In this document: positions 34,601-42,870 of the stretch, one piece after another
Layout of the letters: each line of letters begins with the position of its first letter
Position numbering within the stretch: position 1 is the first letter of the stretch
Assembly: GCA_028284445.1 (NCBI GenBank)
Contig: JANQRS010000017.1
Location: 1-64,000 of the forward strand
DNA length: 64,000 nt
Direction of reading: 5' to 3'
From: Calditrichia bacterium
GTDB lineage: Bacteria; Calditrichota; Calditrichia; RBG-13-44-9; J075
Translations under genes and position numbers: made by a program
Notes under the pieces: generated by a model
The model's database searches: none
What the model was told of the DNA's origin: nothing
The model's input: only the letters and a program-made list of their open reading frames with translations

Positions 34601-34945
34601 TTTCGCGTTGACGGAGGGTCGTTTGGTGGAATCGAAATCCACATTAATGAAGAGGGCGGCAGTTACCAGGCGCTCATTCTGGTAGAGAGCCAAAGCAGCC
34701 GCAGCATTCTGCAGAAGCAGCTCCCGGTGATACAGGAAATGCTCCAGGGGAATGGTTTCGAACCGGGATCTTTATCTGTTGATATCGGTAGTGGCGAGAC
34801 CAGCCAAAAACAGGAAACAGATAAGCAGGCCCCTGCCGGGCAGCGTGCGTCGGCTTCAAATGATGGCGTGGAAACGGGTGGATCATCTGACGAGCAATCG
34901 CCCGATCGCAATTATGGATACAATACGTTTGAAATGTTGGCATAA
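31640..34945 (+). CDS. fliK: Flagellar hook-length control protein FliK, oversized
   Basis: 1101-aa protein, two to three times the usual FliK. Only the last about 140 residues look like the conserved Flg_hook domain: INTSFRVDGGSFGGIEIHINEEGG, then ILQKQLPVIQEMLQGNGFEPGSLSVDI. The rest is low-complexity Ala/Lys/Pro/Ser/Thr-rich sequence, as expected of the disordered molecular-ruler part. Within it, residues 221-396 are eleven consecutive 16-residue repeats (LAGKKxxVxxEIxxAD type), and residues 451-514 and 515-578 are a tandem pair of 64-residue units. FliK sets hook length and switches export from hook to filament proteins. It lies before flgD and flgE, as usual. Confidence 0.88.
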   Translation: MKQQGSVEETLGRGLAKKVAGALKRRNARNGNRIPFLIPNVKSAKIAKDGLSLAGQKQANKKPGKLSALPNMQKPIKPGAPQPGASALPAGSTHVAAKGEANTLLALAGLKSRLAKADGADPDSMVNIFPASEELQVGLGNKVPDIKVVAIGEKPSFPEASGELNFADSVPFRQNGELSGLSDSSESPAPETGQKSELAKFARDLVGVRKAPLNPLQVAEITGKKAPASPEISATKLGGKNAQVTKEASAIDLFGKKVQTPVDGQSIQAAVKKRQVSMDVQPANLSGKKIAVSGAPTAKVLAGTKASVAEEMPIADPAATKAPIAGELATADLVGKKASVAENVQANSLSVKKLATGTKVSATDLAGKKTPVAGEIPIADLAGKKAQASTHLAGSDQALLPESKTNASSQSLQPQKPATLGVFRTESTPGSNRLNPQAQLLLPLPDAGEGDKSNRNPRELSPKLMGDKITPARDSSHQKSGSLSALAAAKAESAAIHMQRSTKQASPLLESGSVDKLIRNPQTSPPKLVADTIIPERIVDNKAPASSPGLAASKSESPPPQMLRFANRLSHLVKTGTEPQANLVNKAPVPQSEPKIETGVIIPDATPVADTRPLESRPLRWQPAHLWPVAKEDMSGQSSFVKAAEKIVVPEKVETGKLPLLNGNEPRSAQRSENLIKSMGVQSSLVDDNHAHQTVRSGLKQPVAKVDLPMPNATLPEVEASPENVGSKALNVIVSGALKQIRAAQLLPTRLDYSQVRNPASEIQVLQQGNKRKLRVPAKVAQSSYPNVAPIKGEMPGKVPAVPVGIELISSQEILNTENEASAAKSALDSPAVEVTSKRTDTPSKKPAGLANQGQVEESPVVQPADSRHTPNTGKARGARKAGAAAKHETSEAENSTVRFMNGQPVDAAEFALQQDLEPGGMSRTIESSDSNFQTTQPIGESAEVRRDPQAKLLRADNRLLPQLARLVKEIRHTIQRSGAGRQINTSFRVDGGSFGGIEIHINEEGGSYQALILVESQSSRSILQKQLPVIQEMLQGNGFEPGSLSVDIGSGETSQKQETDKQAPAGQRASASNDGVETGGSSDEQSPDRNYGYNTFEMLA
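32300..32827 (+). repeat. Eleven 48-bp coding repeats in fliK
   Basis: Eleven consecutive units of exactly 16 codons, consensus L-A-G-K-K-x-x-V-x-x-E-I-x-x-A-D, diverged but never changing length. They encode residues 221-396 of FliK. Confidence 0.85.
32990..33373 (+). repeat. Tandem pair of 192-bp coding repeats in fliK
   Basis: Two adjacent 64-codon units, 32990-33181 and 33182-33373, align without gaps: DK..RNP at the start, then PKL, P.R, LAA.K.ES, MQR/MLR and S.LLESGSV/SHLVKTGTE at the end. Confidence 0.75.
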
Positions 34946-35016
34946 AATCAAATGTCGGTCCGGCGGTTATTGTTGTTTCGGACCAATACACATACAAAGG
35001 AAAGGAGCGGGGAGAC

Positions 35017-35697
35017 ATGATAGACACACCTCTCGTTAGTGATGCTGGTGCTTCCGCGTTTTCACAAAGTAGTGCCTTGCAGCAAACCTTGAGCGGGGAA
35101 GATTTCCTGACCCTCTTGGTGGCTCAGCTGCAAAATCAAGATCCCTTGTCACCGATGGAAAGCCAGGAGTTTGCGACCGATCTGGCCCAATTCAGCTCCC
35201 TGGAGAGATTGGTCAGCATTGACGATCGGCTTGAACAGTCGATCGACACAGATCTCTTAATGACCCAGGCAATTAGCAATACAATGTCTGCAACCTTGTT
35301 GGGCAAAGAGGTGAAAGCGCTCGGCAATACAGTTCACCTCCCAAGTGAAGGCAGCAGTCAGATCGAATTTGAGCTCGGTGGATTTGCCGATGACGTTGAG
35401 ATCGTGATCGTCGATGAGCTTGGCAATGAAGTACGCCGTATCGAGCGAAACGGGCTGTCATCTGGTCAGCAGAGTGTTGAATGGGACGGGAAGGATGCCG
35501 ACGGCAATCGTCTCGACGAAGGCAACTACAGCTTCCAGGTAACGGCCGCGAAAAGTGACGGTACCGCTGTGCGGGCATTACCGTTAATAAACGGGGTGAT
35601 TTCCTCGGTTCGCTACGAAAATGGCAGTGCGGTATTGATCGTCGGCGATCTGGAGATAGCCTTCTCTGATGTGCTTGAAATTGGAACCAATCCATAA
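35017..35697 (+). CDS. flgD: Flagellar hook cap/assembly protein FlgD
   Basis: 226-aa hook scaffold. The N-terminal segment has the defining EDFLTLLVAQLQNQDPLSPM and QEFATDLAQFSSLERL. Residues of about 85-220 form the FlgD Tudor-like and Ig-like domains (GKEVKALGNTV, then GQQSVEWDGKDADGNRL and EGNYSFQV). It caps the growing hook and is absent from the finished flagellum. It lies between fliK and flgE. Confidence 0.95.
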   Translation: MIDTPLVSDAGASAFSQSSALQQTLSGEDFLTLLVAQLQNQDPLSPMESQEFATDLAQFSSLERLVSIDDRLEQSIDTDLLMTQAISNTMSATLLGKEVKALGNTVHLPSEGSSQIEFELGGFADDVEIVIVDELGNEVRRIERNGLSSGQQSVEWDGKDADGNRLDEGNYSFQVTAAKSDGTAVRALPLINGVISSVRYENGSAVLIVGDLEIAFSDVLEIGTNP

Positions 35698-35750
35698 ACC
35701 ACTTAACAGGATGTTTTGTTATATCGAAACTCTCATGGAGGGAAAGAATA

Positions 35751-37718
35751 ATGCTAAAATCACTATACGCCGGAGTTTCCGGTTTACGAAACCATCAAAC
35801 CAAGCTGGATGTTCTCGGTAATAATATCGCGAACGTCAATACGATTGGTTTCAAGGGAGACCGGATCGTCTTCTCGGAAGCCTTGACCCAGGCTTTCAGC
35901 GGCGGTACCAATCGCGGTTCCGGTAGCCCGATGCAAATTGGTTTGGGGATGCAGGTTGGCTCCGTTGACCGGATCTTCAACCAGGGGTCATTTGAGACCA
36001 CAGGAAATTTGACGGATCTGGCAATTGAAGGTGATGGATTTTTTGTTCTCACCAACGGCGAATCAAGATTCTATAGCCGTGCCGGTAATTTCCAATTTGG
36101 ACAGGACGGACGCCTTATGAGCAATGCCGGGTTGTCCGTACAAGGTTGGCTGTTTAATGGATCTGCAGCCAGCGTAAACACCGGATTGGCAGAGCTGCAG
36201 GATATTCAGATTGATGCCAGCCTGCAGTCCGAGGCGCAGCCGACGGAAAATATTTATTTGTCAGGTAATATTGACGCCGGTCTAACCCCCAAAGCTGAAG
36301 TTTGGTCGATGACCTCTTCCTTTACAACTCGTGCAACAGTTACCGGTGCTGCCATTCCGGGAGCCGTGACGGTGACCGGCGGTGTGAATGACCAGTTTGT
36401 AGTGGCTATTAGCGGGACAGGAACGCCGATTAGCGAAGAGTTGACTTTGACCGCCAATACCTATGCGACCGTTGATGATCTGGTCACAGAGATCAATACT
36501 CAGATCGCAGGCAATGCAACTCTGGCCGGTTCAATTGAAGCGATTAACTCCGGCGGCGCCGTCAAGTTTCGCTACCTGGGAACCAGCAGCAACGCGACGG
36601 TTACTATCAATTCGGGTACCAATGATGTGCTGACGGATATTGGCTATACCAGTGGAACCAGCGGAACAACCGGTGGTGCGCCTGATACCACCACGGAACT
36701 AAATGATTTGGTGCAAATGTCCACGGCCTTTGTTACCGGTGACACGATTGAAATTAACGGTAGCCGGCCAGACGGCACAGCGATTTCCGGGACCTTTACC
36801 TACGGCACAGATGGAACGACGATTCAAGACCTGTTAACGTCGATCTCAGCCACATTCCCGGAAGCAACTGCCACGCTGGTAGATGGACAAATCCAGCTGA
36901 CAGATGATAGCGGCGGCGACAGCCAGTCCAACATTAACCTGGTGCTTGGCTCAGGCAATACCGGTAGCGTTTTACTGCCGAGCTTTTCTGTCACGACCGA
37001 AGGATTTACCGGCAAGGTCTCTTCCTCGGTTGTTGTCTATGACAGCCTCGGTGCTGCACATAACCTGATTATTGAGTATACCAAGACGGATAATGCCGGT
37101 GAGTGGCTTTGGGAAATCCAAACGACCGGAGATGAAGAAATCCTCGGCGGCGGCAGCGGCACTGTCACCTTTGACAATAGCGGACAGTTGGCGGCATTCA
37201 CCTACGATAACAACGACAGTGCATTGATGCTGGATCCGGGTAATGCGGCAGCGGTGATGAATCTGAACATCAATGCTCAAGGTGATGAGACCTTCTCCGG
37301 TATTACGCAATTTGATGCGGGAACAACCATCTACATCCGCGATCAGGACGGCCGGGCAACTGGTCAACTTCTGGGGCTCGCGATTGATCGCAATGGTGTG
37401 ATTACCGGTTCCTTCTCCAATGGGGAATCCGTTGATATCGCCCAAATTGCCCTGGCCAGGTTTGCCAACAATCAAGGCTTGGTAAACATCGGCGACGGCC
37501 TCAATGAGAGCACCAGTATCAGCGGTCAGCCGGAAATTCTGAACCTCAGCAGTGCGGAGGGTGCGGCGGTTGCATCCGGTGCCCTGGAGATGTCAAATGT
37601 TGACCTTTCCAAGGAGTTCACCGAGCTGATTGTTGCTCAGCGTGGATTTCAGGCAAATGCAAAAGTAATTACTACAGCCGATACGATTCTTGACGAACTT
37701 ATAAGAATCAAACGTTAA
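35751..37718 (+). CDS. flgE: Flagellar hook protein FlgE
   Basis: 655-aa hook subunit, longer than enterobacterial FlgE (about 400 aa) but usual for non-proteobacterial hooks with added outer domains. The N-terminal rod-hook motif is LDVLGNNIANVNTIGFKG. The flagellar basal-body segment IEGDGFFVL follows near residue 95. The middle is rich in Thr, Ser and Gly with Ig-like beta character. The C-terminus has LEMSNVDLSKEFTELIVAQRGFQANAKVIT, the signature of this family. A GGAGGG site precedes the ATG. Confidence 0.95.
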   Translation: MLKSLYAGVSGLRNHQTKLDVLGNNIANVNTIGFKGDRIVFSEALTQAFSGGTNRGSGSPMQIGLGMQVGSVDRIFNQGSFETTGNLTDLAIEGDGFFVLTNGESRFYSRAGNFQFGQDGRLMSNAGLSVQGWLFNGSAASVNTGLAELQDIQIDASLQSEAQPTENIYLSGNIDAGLTPKAEVWSMTSSFTTRATVTGAAIPGAVTVTGGVNDQFVVAISGTGTPISEELTLTANTYATVDDLVTEINTQIAGNATLAGSIEAINSGGAVKFRYLGTSSNATVTINSGTNDVLTDIGYTSGTSGTTGGAPDTTTELNDLVQMSTAFVTGDTIEINGSRPDGTAISGTFTYGTDGTTIQDLLTSISATFPEATATLVDGQIQLTDDSGGDSQSNINLVLGSGNTGSVLLPSFSVTTEGFTGKVSSSVVVYDSLGAAHNLIIEYTKTDNAGEWLWEIQTTGDEEILGGGSGTVTFDNSGQLAAFTYDNNDSALMLDPGNAAAVMNLNINAQGDETFSGITQFDAGTTIYIRDQDGRATGQLLGLAIDRNGVITGSFSNGESVDIAQIALARFANNQGLVNIGDGLNESTSISGQPEILNLSSAEGAAVASGALEMSNVDLSKEFTELIVAQRGFQANAKVITTADTILDELIRIKR

Positions 37719-37740
37719 AAATCTACAGGTAATTGAAGTC

Positions 37741-37824
37741 TGATAAGGGTTGACCGGGCACCTATCTGGGTTCCTCTTTATCATTTGGCTGGACTGATGT
37801 TTTAGTGTCCGGTCACCCTTATCA
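37741..37824 (+). promoter_or_regulatory. Long inverted repeat between flgE and motA
   Basis: Arms at 37741-37761 and 37805-37824 (TGATAAGGGT-TGACCGGGCAC and its near-exact complement) pair over about 20 bp with one bulge and one mismatch around a loop of about 43 nt. It fills most of the 136-bp gap before the motA GTG. It could be a terminator without U tract, an RNA-processing element or a regulatory leader; it does not match a c-di-GMP riboswitch by eye. Confidence 0.55.
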
Positions 37825-37854
37825 AACAATAAATCTCTTGGAAGGAATAATTCA

Positions 37855-38622
37855 GTGGATCTTGGAACTATTGGTGGTATCGCATTGGGACTCATTCTCG
37901 TTCTGGTGTCGATACTTATGGGGGGTAGCGCTGCAATCTTTATTCACATCCCTTCACTGCTGATGGTAGTGGGCGGGGCATTTGCGGCCACTTTGGTGAG
38001 TTACAGACTTAATCATGTTCTGCGAGTAACGTCCGTTCTACAGAAGACGCTTAAGGATGAAGTCAGTGAGATCCAGGAATTTGTTGACACATTGACCCGT
38101 TTGGCCACTGTTGTACGCAGGGAGGGTGTTTTGGCGCTGGATGGTGAGCTTGGATCGATAGAGGATCCATTCATGCGGACAGGCCTCGAAATGGTCGTGG
38201 ATGGCAGCGACGAAGCAACGGTCCGCTCAATCATGGAGACGGAGCTGACCTATCTCTCCGAGCGTCACCGGGCAGGGAAAGGCATATTTGATGCGCTTGG
38301 CATGTATGCGCCGGCATTTGGCATGATTGGAACGCTGGTCGGTTTGATTGCCATGCTTCAGAGTCTTGATGATCCATCAAATATTGGTGGTGGTATGGCG
38401 GTAGCGCTGATTACGACATTTTATGGCGCTTTGTTTTCAAACCTGATTTTCTTGCCGCTGGCTAAGAAATTACAATCAAAATCGGAAGATGAAGTCATTG
38501 TAAAAGAGATGATACTGGAAGGTGTATTGGCAATCCAAAACGGACTTCATCCCAACACCGTAAACAAGAAGCTATCTAATTTTCTGCCGCCCAAACTCAG
38601 AACCGAGGAAGTAGAAGCTTAA
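37855..38622 (+). CDS. motA: Flagellar stator protein MotA
   Basis: 255-aa stator subunit with four membrane helices. GTG start with AAGGA 8 nt ahead. MDLGTIGGIALGL and IFIHIPSLLMVVGGAFAATLVSY form the first two helices; a cytoplasmic loop holds the charged torque region with LTRLATVVRREGVLALDGELGSI; GMYAPAFGMIGTLVGLIAML starts the third helix. This loop type is the one of Bacillus/PomA-like MotA. The pair with MotB makes the ion-driven torque unit. Confidence 0.96.
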   Translation: MDLGTIGGIALGLILVLVSILMGGSAAIFIHIPSLLMVVGGAFAATLVSYRLNHVLRVTSVLQKTLKDEVSEIQEFVDTLTRLATVVRREGVLALDGELGSIEDPFMRTGLEMVVDGSDEATVRSIMETELTYLSERHRAGKGIFDALGMYAPAFGMIGTLVGLIAMLQSLDDPSNIGGGMAVALITTFYGALFSNLIFLPLAKKLQSKSEDEVIVKEMILEGVLAIQNGLHPNTVNKKLSNFLPPKLRTEEVEA

Positions 38623-38655
38623 GAAGCTTGATGACAGCTATTGTGAGAATGAATT

Positions 38656-39360
38656 ATGGCGAAAAAGGAACCACCAGTAGACGACGAACCAACCTCCCCA
38701 TTTTGGATGACAACCTATGGCGATATGGTAACGCTAATGTTGACGTTTTTTATCCTCCTGATTTCTTATTCGACAATTGAACTGGAGAAGTTTCGGGGCG
38801 CTATGGAATCGTTTAAGGGAGCTCTTGGTATTTTTGACGGGCATGAAAGTCCACAAAAGATGGAATACATCAACTTTGATCAAACGATGTCTACTGATCG
38901 GACCGATTTGAATCACCGGAGCGGACAGGTTGAAGAACTAATGCAATCGGAATTGCTCCAGGGAATCGGCACCTTCGAGAAGGTTGAAGGTGGCGTAATG
39001 ATACGCCTGAACCAGGAAATCCTCTTTGACGTCGGGAAGGCTGATTTGAAGAATAAAGCATTTCCGATACTGTCACAGCTTGCGGAGATCGTGAAAGAAG
39101 AGGTCGAGGAAATCCACGTTACCGGTCATACAGATAATGTGCCGATCCATACGGCCCGATTTCCATCCAACTGGGAGTTATCTGCTGCCCGCGCCCTCAG
39201 TGTTGTTCAGTATTTTTACGATGTCAAAAAGATACCTGAAAAGAAATTGGTGGCGGTTGGACATGGAGAACATCGCCCGCTTTATCCAAATGATAGCGTT
39301 GAAAACCGGGCAAAGAACAGACGCGTGGATATTCTGGTCAAATGGAGTGAGCAGGAATAG
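38656..39360 (+). CDS. motB: Flagellar stator protein MotB
   Basis: 234-aa stator partner. One membrane helix (about 18-40) carries the proton-binding Asp23 in TTYGDMVTLMLTFF. The plug region follows, then an OmpA-like peptidoglycan-binding domain (about 120-230) with VTGHTDNVPIHT and NWELSAARALSVVQYF and the end NRRVDILVKW. Asp at the ion site does not by itself separate proton from sodium coupling. Confidence 0.96.
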   Translation: MAKKEPPVDDEPTSPFWMTTYGDMVTLMLTFFILLISYSTIELEKFRGAMESFKGALGIFDGHESPQKMEYINFDQTMSTDRTDLNHRSGQVEELMQSELLQGIGTFEKVEGGVMIRLNQEILFDVGKADLKNKAFPILSQLAEIVKEEVEEIHVTGHTDNVPIHTARFPSNWELSAARALSVVQYFYDVKKIPEKKLVAVGHGEHRPLYPNDSVENRAKNRRVDILVKWSEQE

Positions 39361-39387
39361 GTTTAAGAGGTAAAACACGAGGTAGAA

Positions 39388-39879
39388 ATGGCTGAAAAAG
39401 ATAAAAACGCAAATGAAGAACCACAAGCCAAGCAACGTGGAATAGTCTTCTACATCAGCGTTATTGGTCTTCCGCTCTTGATCATCGGCGGTGCTGCAAT
39501 GTTTTTTCTGATGCCGATGTTAGCCGGGGAAGAAAGTAAGGAAGAGGCAACAGAGATAGAGGAAACGCTGCGTCCGCTGGAGAAGACCTTAACAATAACA
39601 GGATTAACGGTCAATCCCAGAAATTCAATGGGTAAGAGGTTTGCGGTTTTTGAGCTGGTGCTTGCTGTAGAAAATGATGAAGTCATGGAAGTGCTCAAAA
39701 AGCGCGAACCGATCCTGAAAGATCGCTTCATCGAATATTTTCGTGCGAAAACCGTTGAAGAACTGGCGATGGATAGCTTAATGCAGAATCGAAAAGACGA
39801 TATCATTGCAATGACCAACAAAGTCGCCGGCAAGAAGGCGGTTTATGATGTCTTTTTCACGCGATTCATACTTCAGTAA
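39388..39879 (+). CDS. fliL: Flagellar basal-body protein FliL
   Basis: 163-aa single-pass membrane protein. A short cytoplasmic tail is followed by a helix at about 20-42 (IVFYISVIGLPLLIIGGAAMFFLMP), an acidic linker and a periplasmic SPFH-like domain with FAVFELVLAVEN, LKKREPILKDRFIEYFRAKT and the end VYDVFFTRFILQ. FliL surrounds the stator and supports torque. It lies between motB and fliM. Confidence 0.92.
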   Translation: MAEKDKNANEEPQAKQRGIVFYISVIGLPLLIIGGAAMFFLMPMLAGEESKEEATEIEETLRPLEKTLTITGLTVNPRNSMGKRFAVFELVLAVENDEVMEVLKKREPILKDRFIEYFRAKTVEELAMDSLMQNRKDDIIAMTNKVAGKKAVYDVFFTRFILQ

Positions 39880-39894
39880 CAGGGCACCGATTCG

Positions 39895-40878
39895 ATGGAC
39901 AAAATCTTATCAAAAGACGAAATGGACGCCCTGTTAACCAATATCGCTGGTAACGCAGGGCAAGACGGAAGTTCCGGGGATAGGAATGTCGCGTTATACG
40001 ACTTTCACTATCCCAATATGATTACCCATAATCAGAAGCGCTTGATCCAGGCAATCCATGAGGTCATGTGTCGCAGTATGGGCGTCTATTTTTCGTCTCA
40101 GTTGAGCTTCATCGTCGAAGTATCACTGATTACCATTGATGAAATCCGGTTTTCAGAATTCATGTCTTCAATTGCACCACCGGGTTGCATCTATGAGCTG
40201 AAAATTGAGAACCAGAATACAAGTATTATCATGGACTTTTCGCCGCAGATGTGCATTCTACTGGTGGAACGTCTTTTTGGTGGCAACGGGGATTTTGTCA
40301 GCAATCCGCGGAATATCTCGGCAATCGAACAGCAGGTTATGAAGAGGATTGTTGGTGATCTCGCAGAGGTCATCTCGGAAGCCTGGGAGCCGGTAAACGA
40401 TTATACGTTCACCTTTAATCGCTTCGAATCCAATCCTGAATTTGCTCAAATTTTCCCGGTTGATGAGCCTGTTGTAACGGTTGCGATCGAAGTGAAAATC
40501 AATAGTAACTCCATGCTGGTAAATATCTGCTATCCACTTTCATGGATCTCACCGAATGTATCGTCTGTCGACGCCCAGCAACGCGTTCTAGCCGGAGATA
40601 GTCCGGTAAACGAAGCAGAAAGCGCGGCGATACGGCATCAGATTATGCAGACACCGATTACTTTGCGGGCTGTCCTTGGCGAAAGCAAAATTTCGATTGG
40701 TGAGTTCCTGGAGCTTAAGGAAGATGATGTTATAAAACTGGAAACACAGCTTGAAGACATGATTTCCGTTTATATCAACCAGGCAAAATTCTATAGCGCC
40801 AGTATCGGGAAAAAACGCCGTAACTATGCCTGTCAGATAAAATCAATACATCGACAAACAAAAGACGCATCTACATAG
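39895..40878 (+). CDS. fliM: Flagellar motor switch protein FliM
   Basis: 327-aa C-ring protein. The N-terminus begins MDKILSKDEMDALL, so the CheY-binding peptide of many FliM proteins (LSQxEIDALL) is present in this variant at the start. The middle CheC-like domain follows with VEVSLITIDEIRFSEFMSSI and the late LVERLFGGNGDF. The C-terminal SpoA domain has RAVLGESKISIGEFLELKEDDVIKL. Length is typical. Confidence 0.95.
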   Translation: MDKILSKDEMDALLTNIAGNAGQDGSSGDRNVALYDFHYPNMITHNQKRLIQAIHEVMCRSMGVYFSSQLSFIVEVSLITIDEIRFSEFMSSIAPPGCIYELKIENQNTSIIMDFSPQMCILLVERLFGGNGDFVSNPRNISAIEQQVMKRIVGDLAEVISEAWEPVNDYTFTFNRFESNPEFAQIFPVDEPVVTVAIEVKINSNSMLVNICYPLSWISPNVSSVDAQQRVLAGDSPVNEAESAAIRHQIMQTPITLRAVLGESKISIGEFLELKEDDVIKLETQLEDMISVYINQAKFYSASIGKKRRNYACQIKSIHRQTKDAST

Positions 40879-40888
40879 AGGAAGAATC

Positions 40889-41320
40889 GTGAGTAAGGAA
40901 CAGCAGGACGAACAGAACTTGCCATCTCAGGATGTCGATAAGGACAAAATCCTTGAGCAAGTGGAAGCAAATATAGACGTGGGAGTAGAAGCCACGGAGG
41001 TCGAGGTTCAACCAGCCCAGTTTGGCGATATTGGTGCGGACGTTAATGCGGCTAATGACAATCGCAATGTTCAAATGCTGCTGGATGTCGAGCTAAACGT
41101 GGTTGTTGAGTTGGGTCGCAAAACCATGATGGTCTCTGACGTGCTGAATTTAGGAAAAGGATCGGTGGTGGAGCTTCCCAAGGCAGCTGGTGAACCACTG
41201 GATATTTTGATTAACGGCACGCGCCTGGCCCGCGGGGAAGTGGTTGTTATCGATGAGCATTTTGCCGTGCGCATTACAGAACTTGCGGCACCGCGCGAAA
41301 GAATAAAGAGTCTCGGATGA
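40889..41320 (+). CDS. fliN: Flagellar motor switch protein FliN
   Basis: 143 aa from a GTG with GAGGAAG ahead. The N-terminal 60 residues are acidic, Glu/Val-rich and probably disordered. The C-terminal SpoA domain (about 68-138) has LLDVELNVVVELGRKTMMV, LNLGKGSVVELPKAAGEPLDI, NGTRLARGEVVVIDEHFAVRIT, which is the full FliN signature. FliN forms the base of the C ring and binds FliH. Its stop overlaps the fliO start. Confidence 0.95.
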   Translation: MSKEQQDEQNLPSQDVDKDKILEQVEANIDVGVEATEVEVQPAQFGDIGADVNAANDNRNVQMLLDVELNVVVELGRKTMMVSDVLNLGKGSVVELPKAAGEPLDILINGTRLARGEVVVIDEHFAVRITELAAPRERIKSLG

Positions 41321-41823
41321 TAGCCAAATTCACCCGCATCAGAGCAGTTATGGGCTTGCTTCTTGGTTTTGGATTGTTGCTGCAGCATCCGGCAATGGCT
41401 CAGATTAAGGCGGACAGTATTAGCGTAGAGCAAAAACTAACGGCCAGTGACGTTCCCGATTTGCATTCCAGGACCCTGGTAACTTCAGGTTACATATGGC
41501 GGGTATTGGGGGTGACGACATTGCTCCTTGTTTTGCTCCTGATCGGTTTACGGGCCTACCGGAAGCTCAACGGGTTTTCTGCCGGCTTTCCCATGATGCA
41601 GATAATTGCCCGATCCAATATCGGCCCCAAGCAGAGCCTGATCGTTGTTGCGATTGATGGCCGCCGCCTTTTGTTGGGTGTAACAGAACAGCAGATTCAG
41701 CTAATTACCGAGTTGGATGAGCAGCCTGCGGATTTAATGCCTGTGGCAAAAACCGGGCAAGAGACTGAAGGATTTAAGGCTTTGTTGAAGCGCATCGGGA
41801 GTACGGTAAATGTCGGCCCCTGA
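41317..41823 (+). CDS. fliO: Flagellar biosynthesis protein FliO
   Basis: 168-aa protein with a signal-peptide-like N-terminus (about 10-29), a membrane helix at about 57-80 (YIWRVLGVTTLLLVLLLIGL) and a cytoplasmic domain with IIARSNIGPKQSLIVVAIDGRRLLLGVTE, the FliO/FliZ pattern. It helps assemble the FliP ring of the export gate. ATG overlaps the fliN stop, and its own end overlaps fliP by 14 bp. Confidence 0.88.
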   Translation: MIAKFTRIRAVMGLLLGFGLLLQHPAMAQIKADSISVEQKLTASDVPDLHSRTLVTSGYIWRVLGVTTLLLVLLLIGLRAYRKLNGFSAGFPMMQIIARSNIGPKQSLIVVAIDGRRLLLGVTEQQIQLITELDEQPADLMPVAKTGQETEGFKALLKRIGSTVNVGP

Positions 41824-42589
41824 ACGCATAATGATACAGCGGCTCCGCCTGGCAATTATCGTGGCCCTGGTTTTATGCGCACCAATGGTTTCCGCGCAGT
41901 CTCCGGGCAATCAGAACAACGTGCCAAACATATCGGTCGATTTCGGCGATACCGACGAACGGCAGGATCTTGTCCCAACGCTGCAAATCCTTTTCCTGAT
42001 TACGATTCTCAGCCTGGCGCCGTCTATCATCATCCTGATGACATCGTTTACGCGAATTGTGATTGTTTTTCATTTCCTGCGGCAAAGCCTGGCCACGCAA
42101 ACGGTGCCGTCGAATCAGATTCTTATCGGTTTGGCGTTATTTCTGACCTTCTTCATTATGAGGCCGGTCATAGAGAACATAAACGAAAATGCATTGCAGC
42201 CATATCTCAATGAGGAGATATCGCAATCGGAAGCACTGGACCGTGCTGCGGTCCCCATTCGCGCCTTTATGCTGAAGCAGACCAAGGAGAAAGATCTTCA
42301 GCTCTTTGTTGACATGCAGAACCTGGAAAACATCAATACGCCGGATGATATTCCAATAACAACCTTGATTCCGGCGTTCATCATTAGCGAATTAACCACT
42401 GCCTTCAAGATTGGCTTCCTGCTCTATTTGCCCATGTTGCTGATTGACCTGGTGGTTGGTAGCATATTGCTTTCAATGGGGATGATGATGTTGCCGCCGG
42501 TGATGATATCCATGCCGTTTAAGATACTCTTGTTTGTGCTGGTGGACGGATGGTACCTGCTGGCCGAAGCACTTGTAAAGGGATTTTAG
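41810..42589 (+). CDS. fliP: Flagellar export gate protein FliP
   Basis: 259-aa membrane protein of the export gate. The start at 41810 has GGAG 8 nt ahead. A cleavable signal (ends near VSAQ) is followed by helices with FLITILSLAPSIIILMTSFTRIVIVFHFLRQSL, the long periplasmic region EISQSEALDRAAVPIRAFMLKQT, and the C-terminal ILLSMGMMMLPPVMISMPFKILLFVLVDGW. All features of FliP are present. Confidence 0.96.
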   Translation: MSAPERIMIQRLRLAIIVALVLCAPMVSAQSPGNQNNVPNISVDFGDTDERQDLVPTLQILFLITILSLAPSIIILMTSFTRIVIVFHFLRQSLATQTVPSNQILIGLALFLTFFIMRPVIENINENALQPYLNEEISQSEALDRAAVPIRAFMLKQTKEKDLQLFVDMQNLENINTPDDIPITTLIPAFIISELTTAFKIGFLLYLPMLLIDLVVGSILLSMGMMMLPPVMISMPFKILLFVLVDGWYLLAEALVKGF

Positions 42590-42591
42590 CT

Positions 42592-42864
42592 ATGACAGTT
42601 GATTATGTCATCTACATAACACGCGAAACATTGTTGACCGGTCTGTATATCCTTTTACCGGTTCTTGGCATTACCCTGGTCGTTGGTCTGGTGATAGCGA
42701 TTTTTCAGGCGGTGACCCAGATTAATGAGATGACGCTTTCCTTTGTTCCCAAAATAGCCGTGGTCGGCGGTTTGATTTTTGTGATGCTGCCGTGGTTCCT
42801 TGAGCTGCAGATGGGACTTATGGTGGAAATATTTAAGCAGATCATCCTGGTCGCACAGCCCTAA
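42592..42864 (+). CDS. fliQ: Flagellar export gate protein FliQ
   Basis: 90 aa from the ATG at 42592, 2 bp after the fliP stop; an upstream ATG at 42550 lies inside fliP. Two membrane helices are visible: ETLLTGLYILLPVLGITLVVGL and KIAVVGGLIFVMLPWFL, with AIFQAVTQINEMTLSFVPK between them, as in all FliQ proteins. Confidence 0.95.
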   Translation: MTVDYVIYITRETLLTGLYILLPVLGITLVVGLVIAIFQAVTQINEMTLSFVPKIAVVGGLIFVMLPWFLELQMGLMVEIFKQIILVAQP

Positions 42865-42870
42865 CAGATC

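Noticed and set aside
37741..37824. c-di-GMP (GEMM) riboswitch upstream of motA
   Set aside because: The conserved GEMM core elements are not present; only a long inverted repeat is seen.
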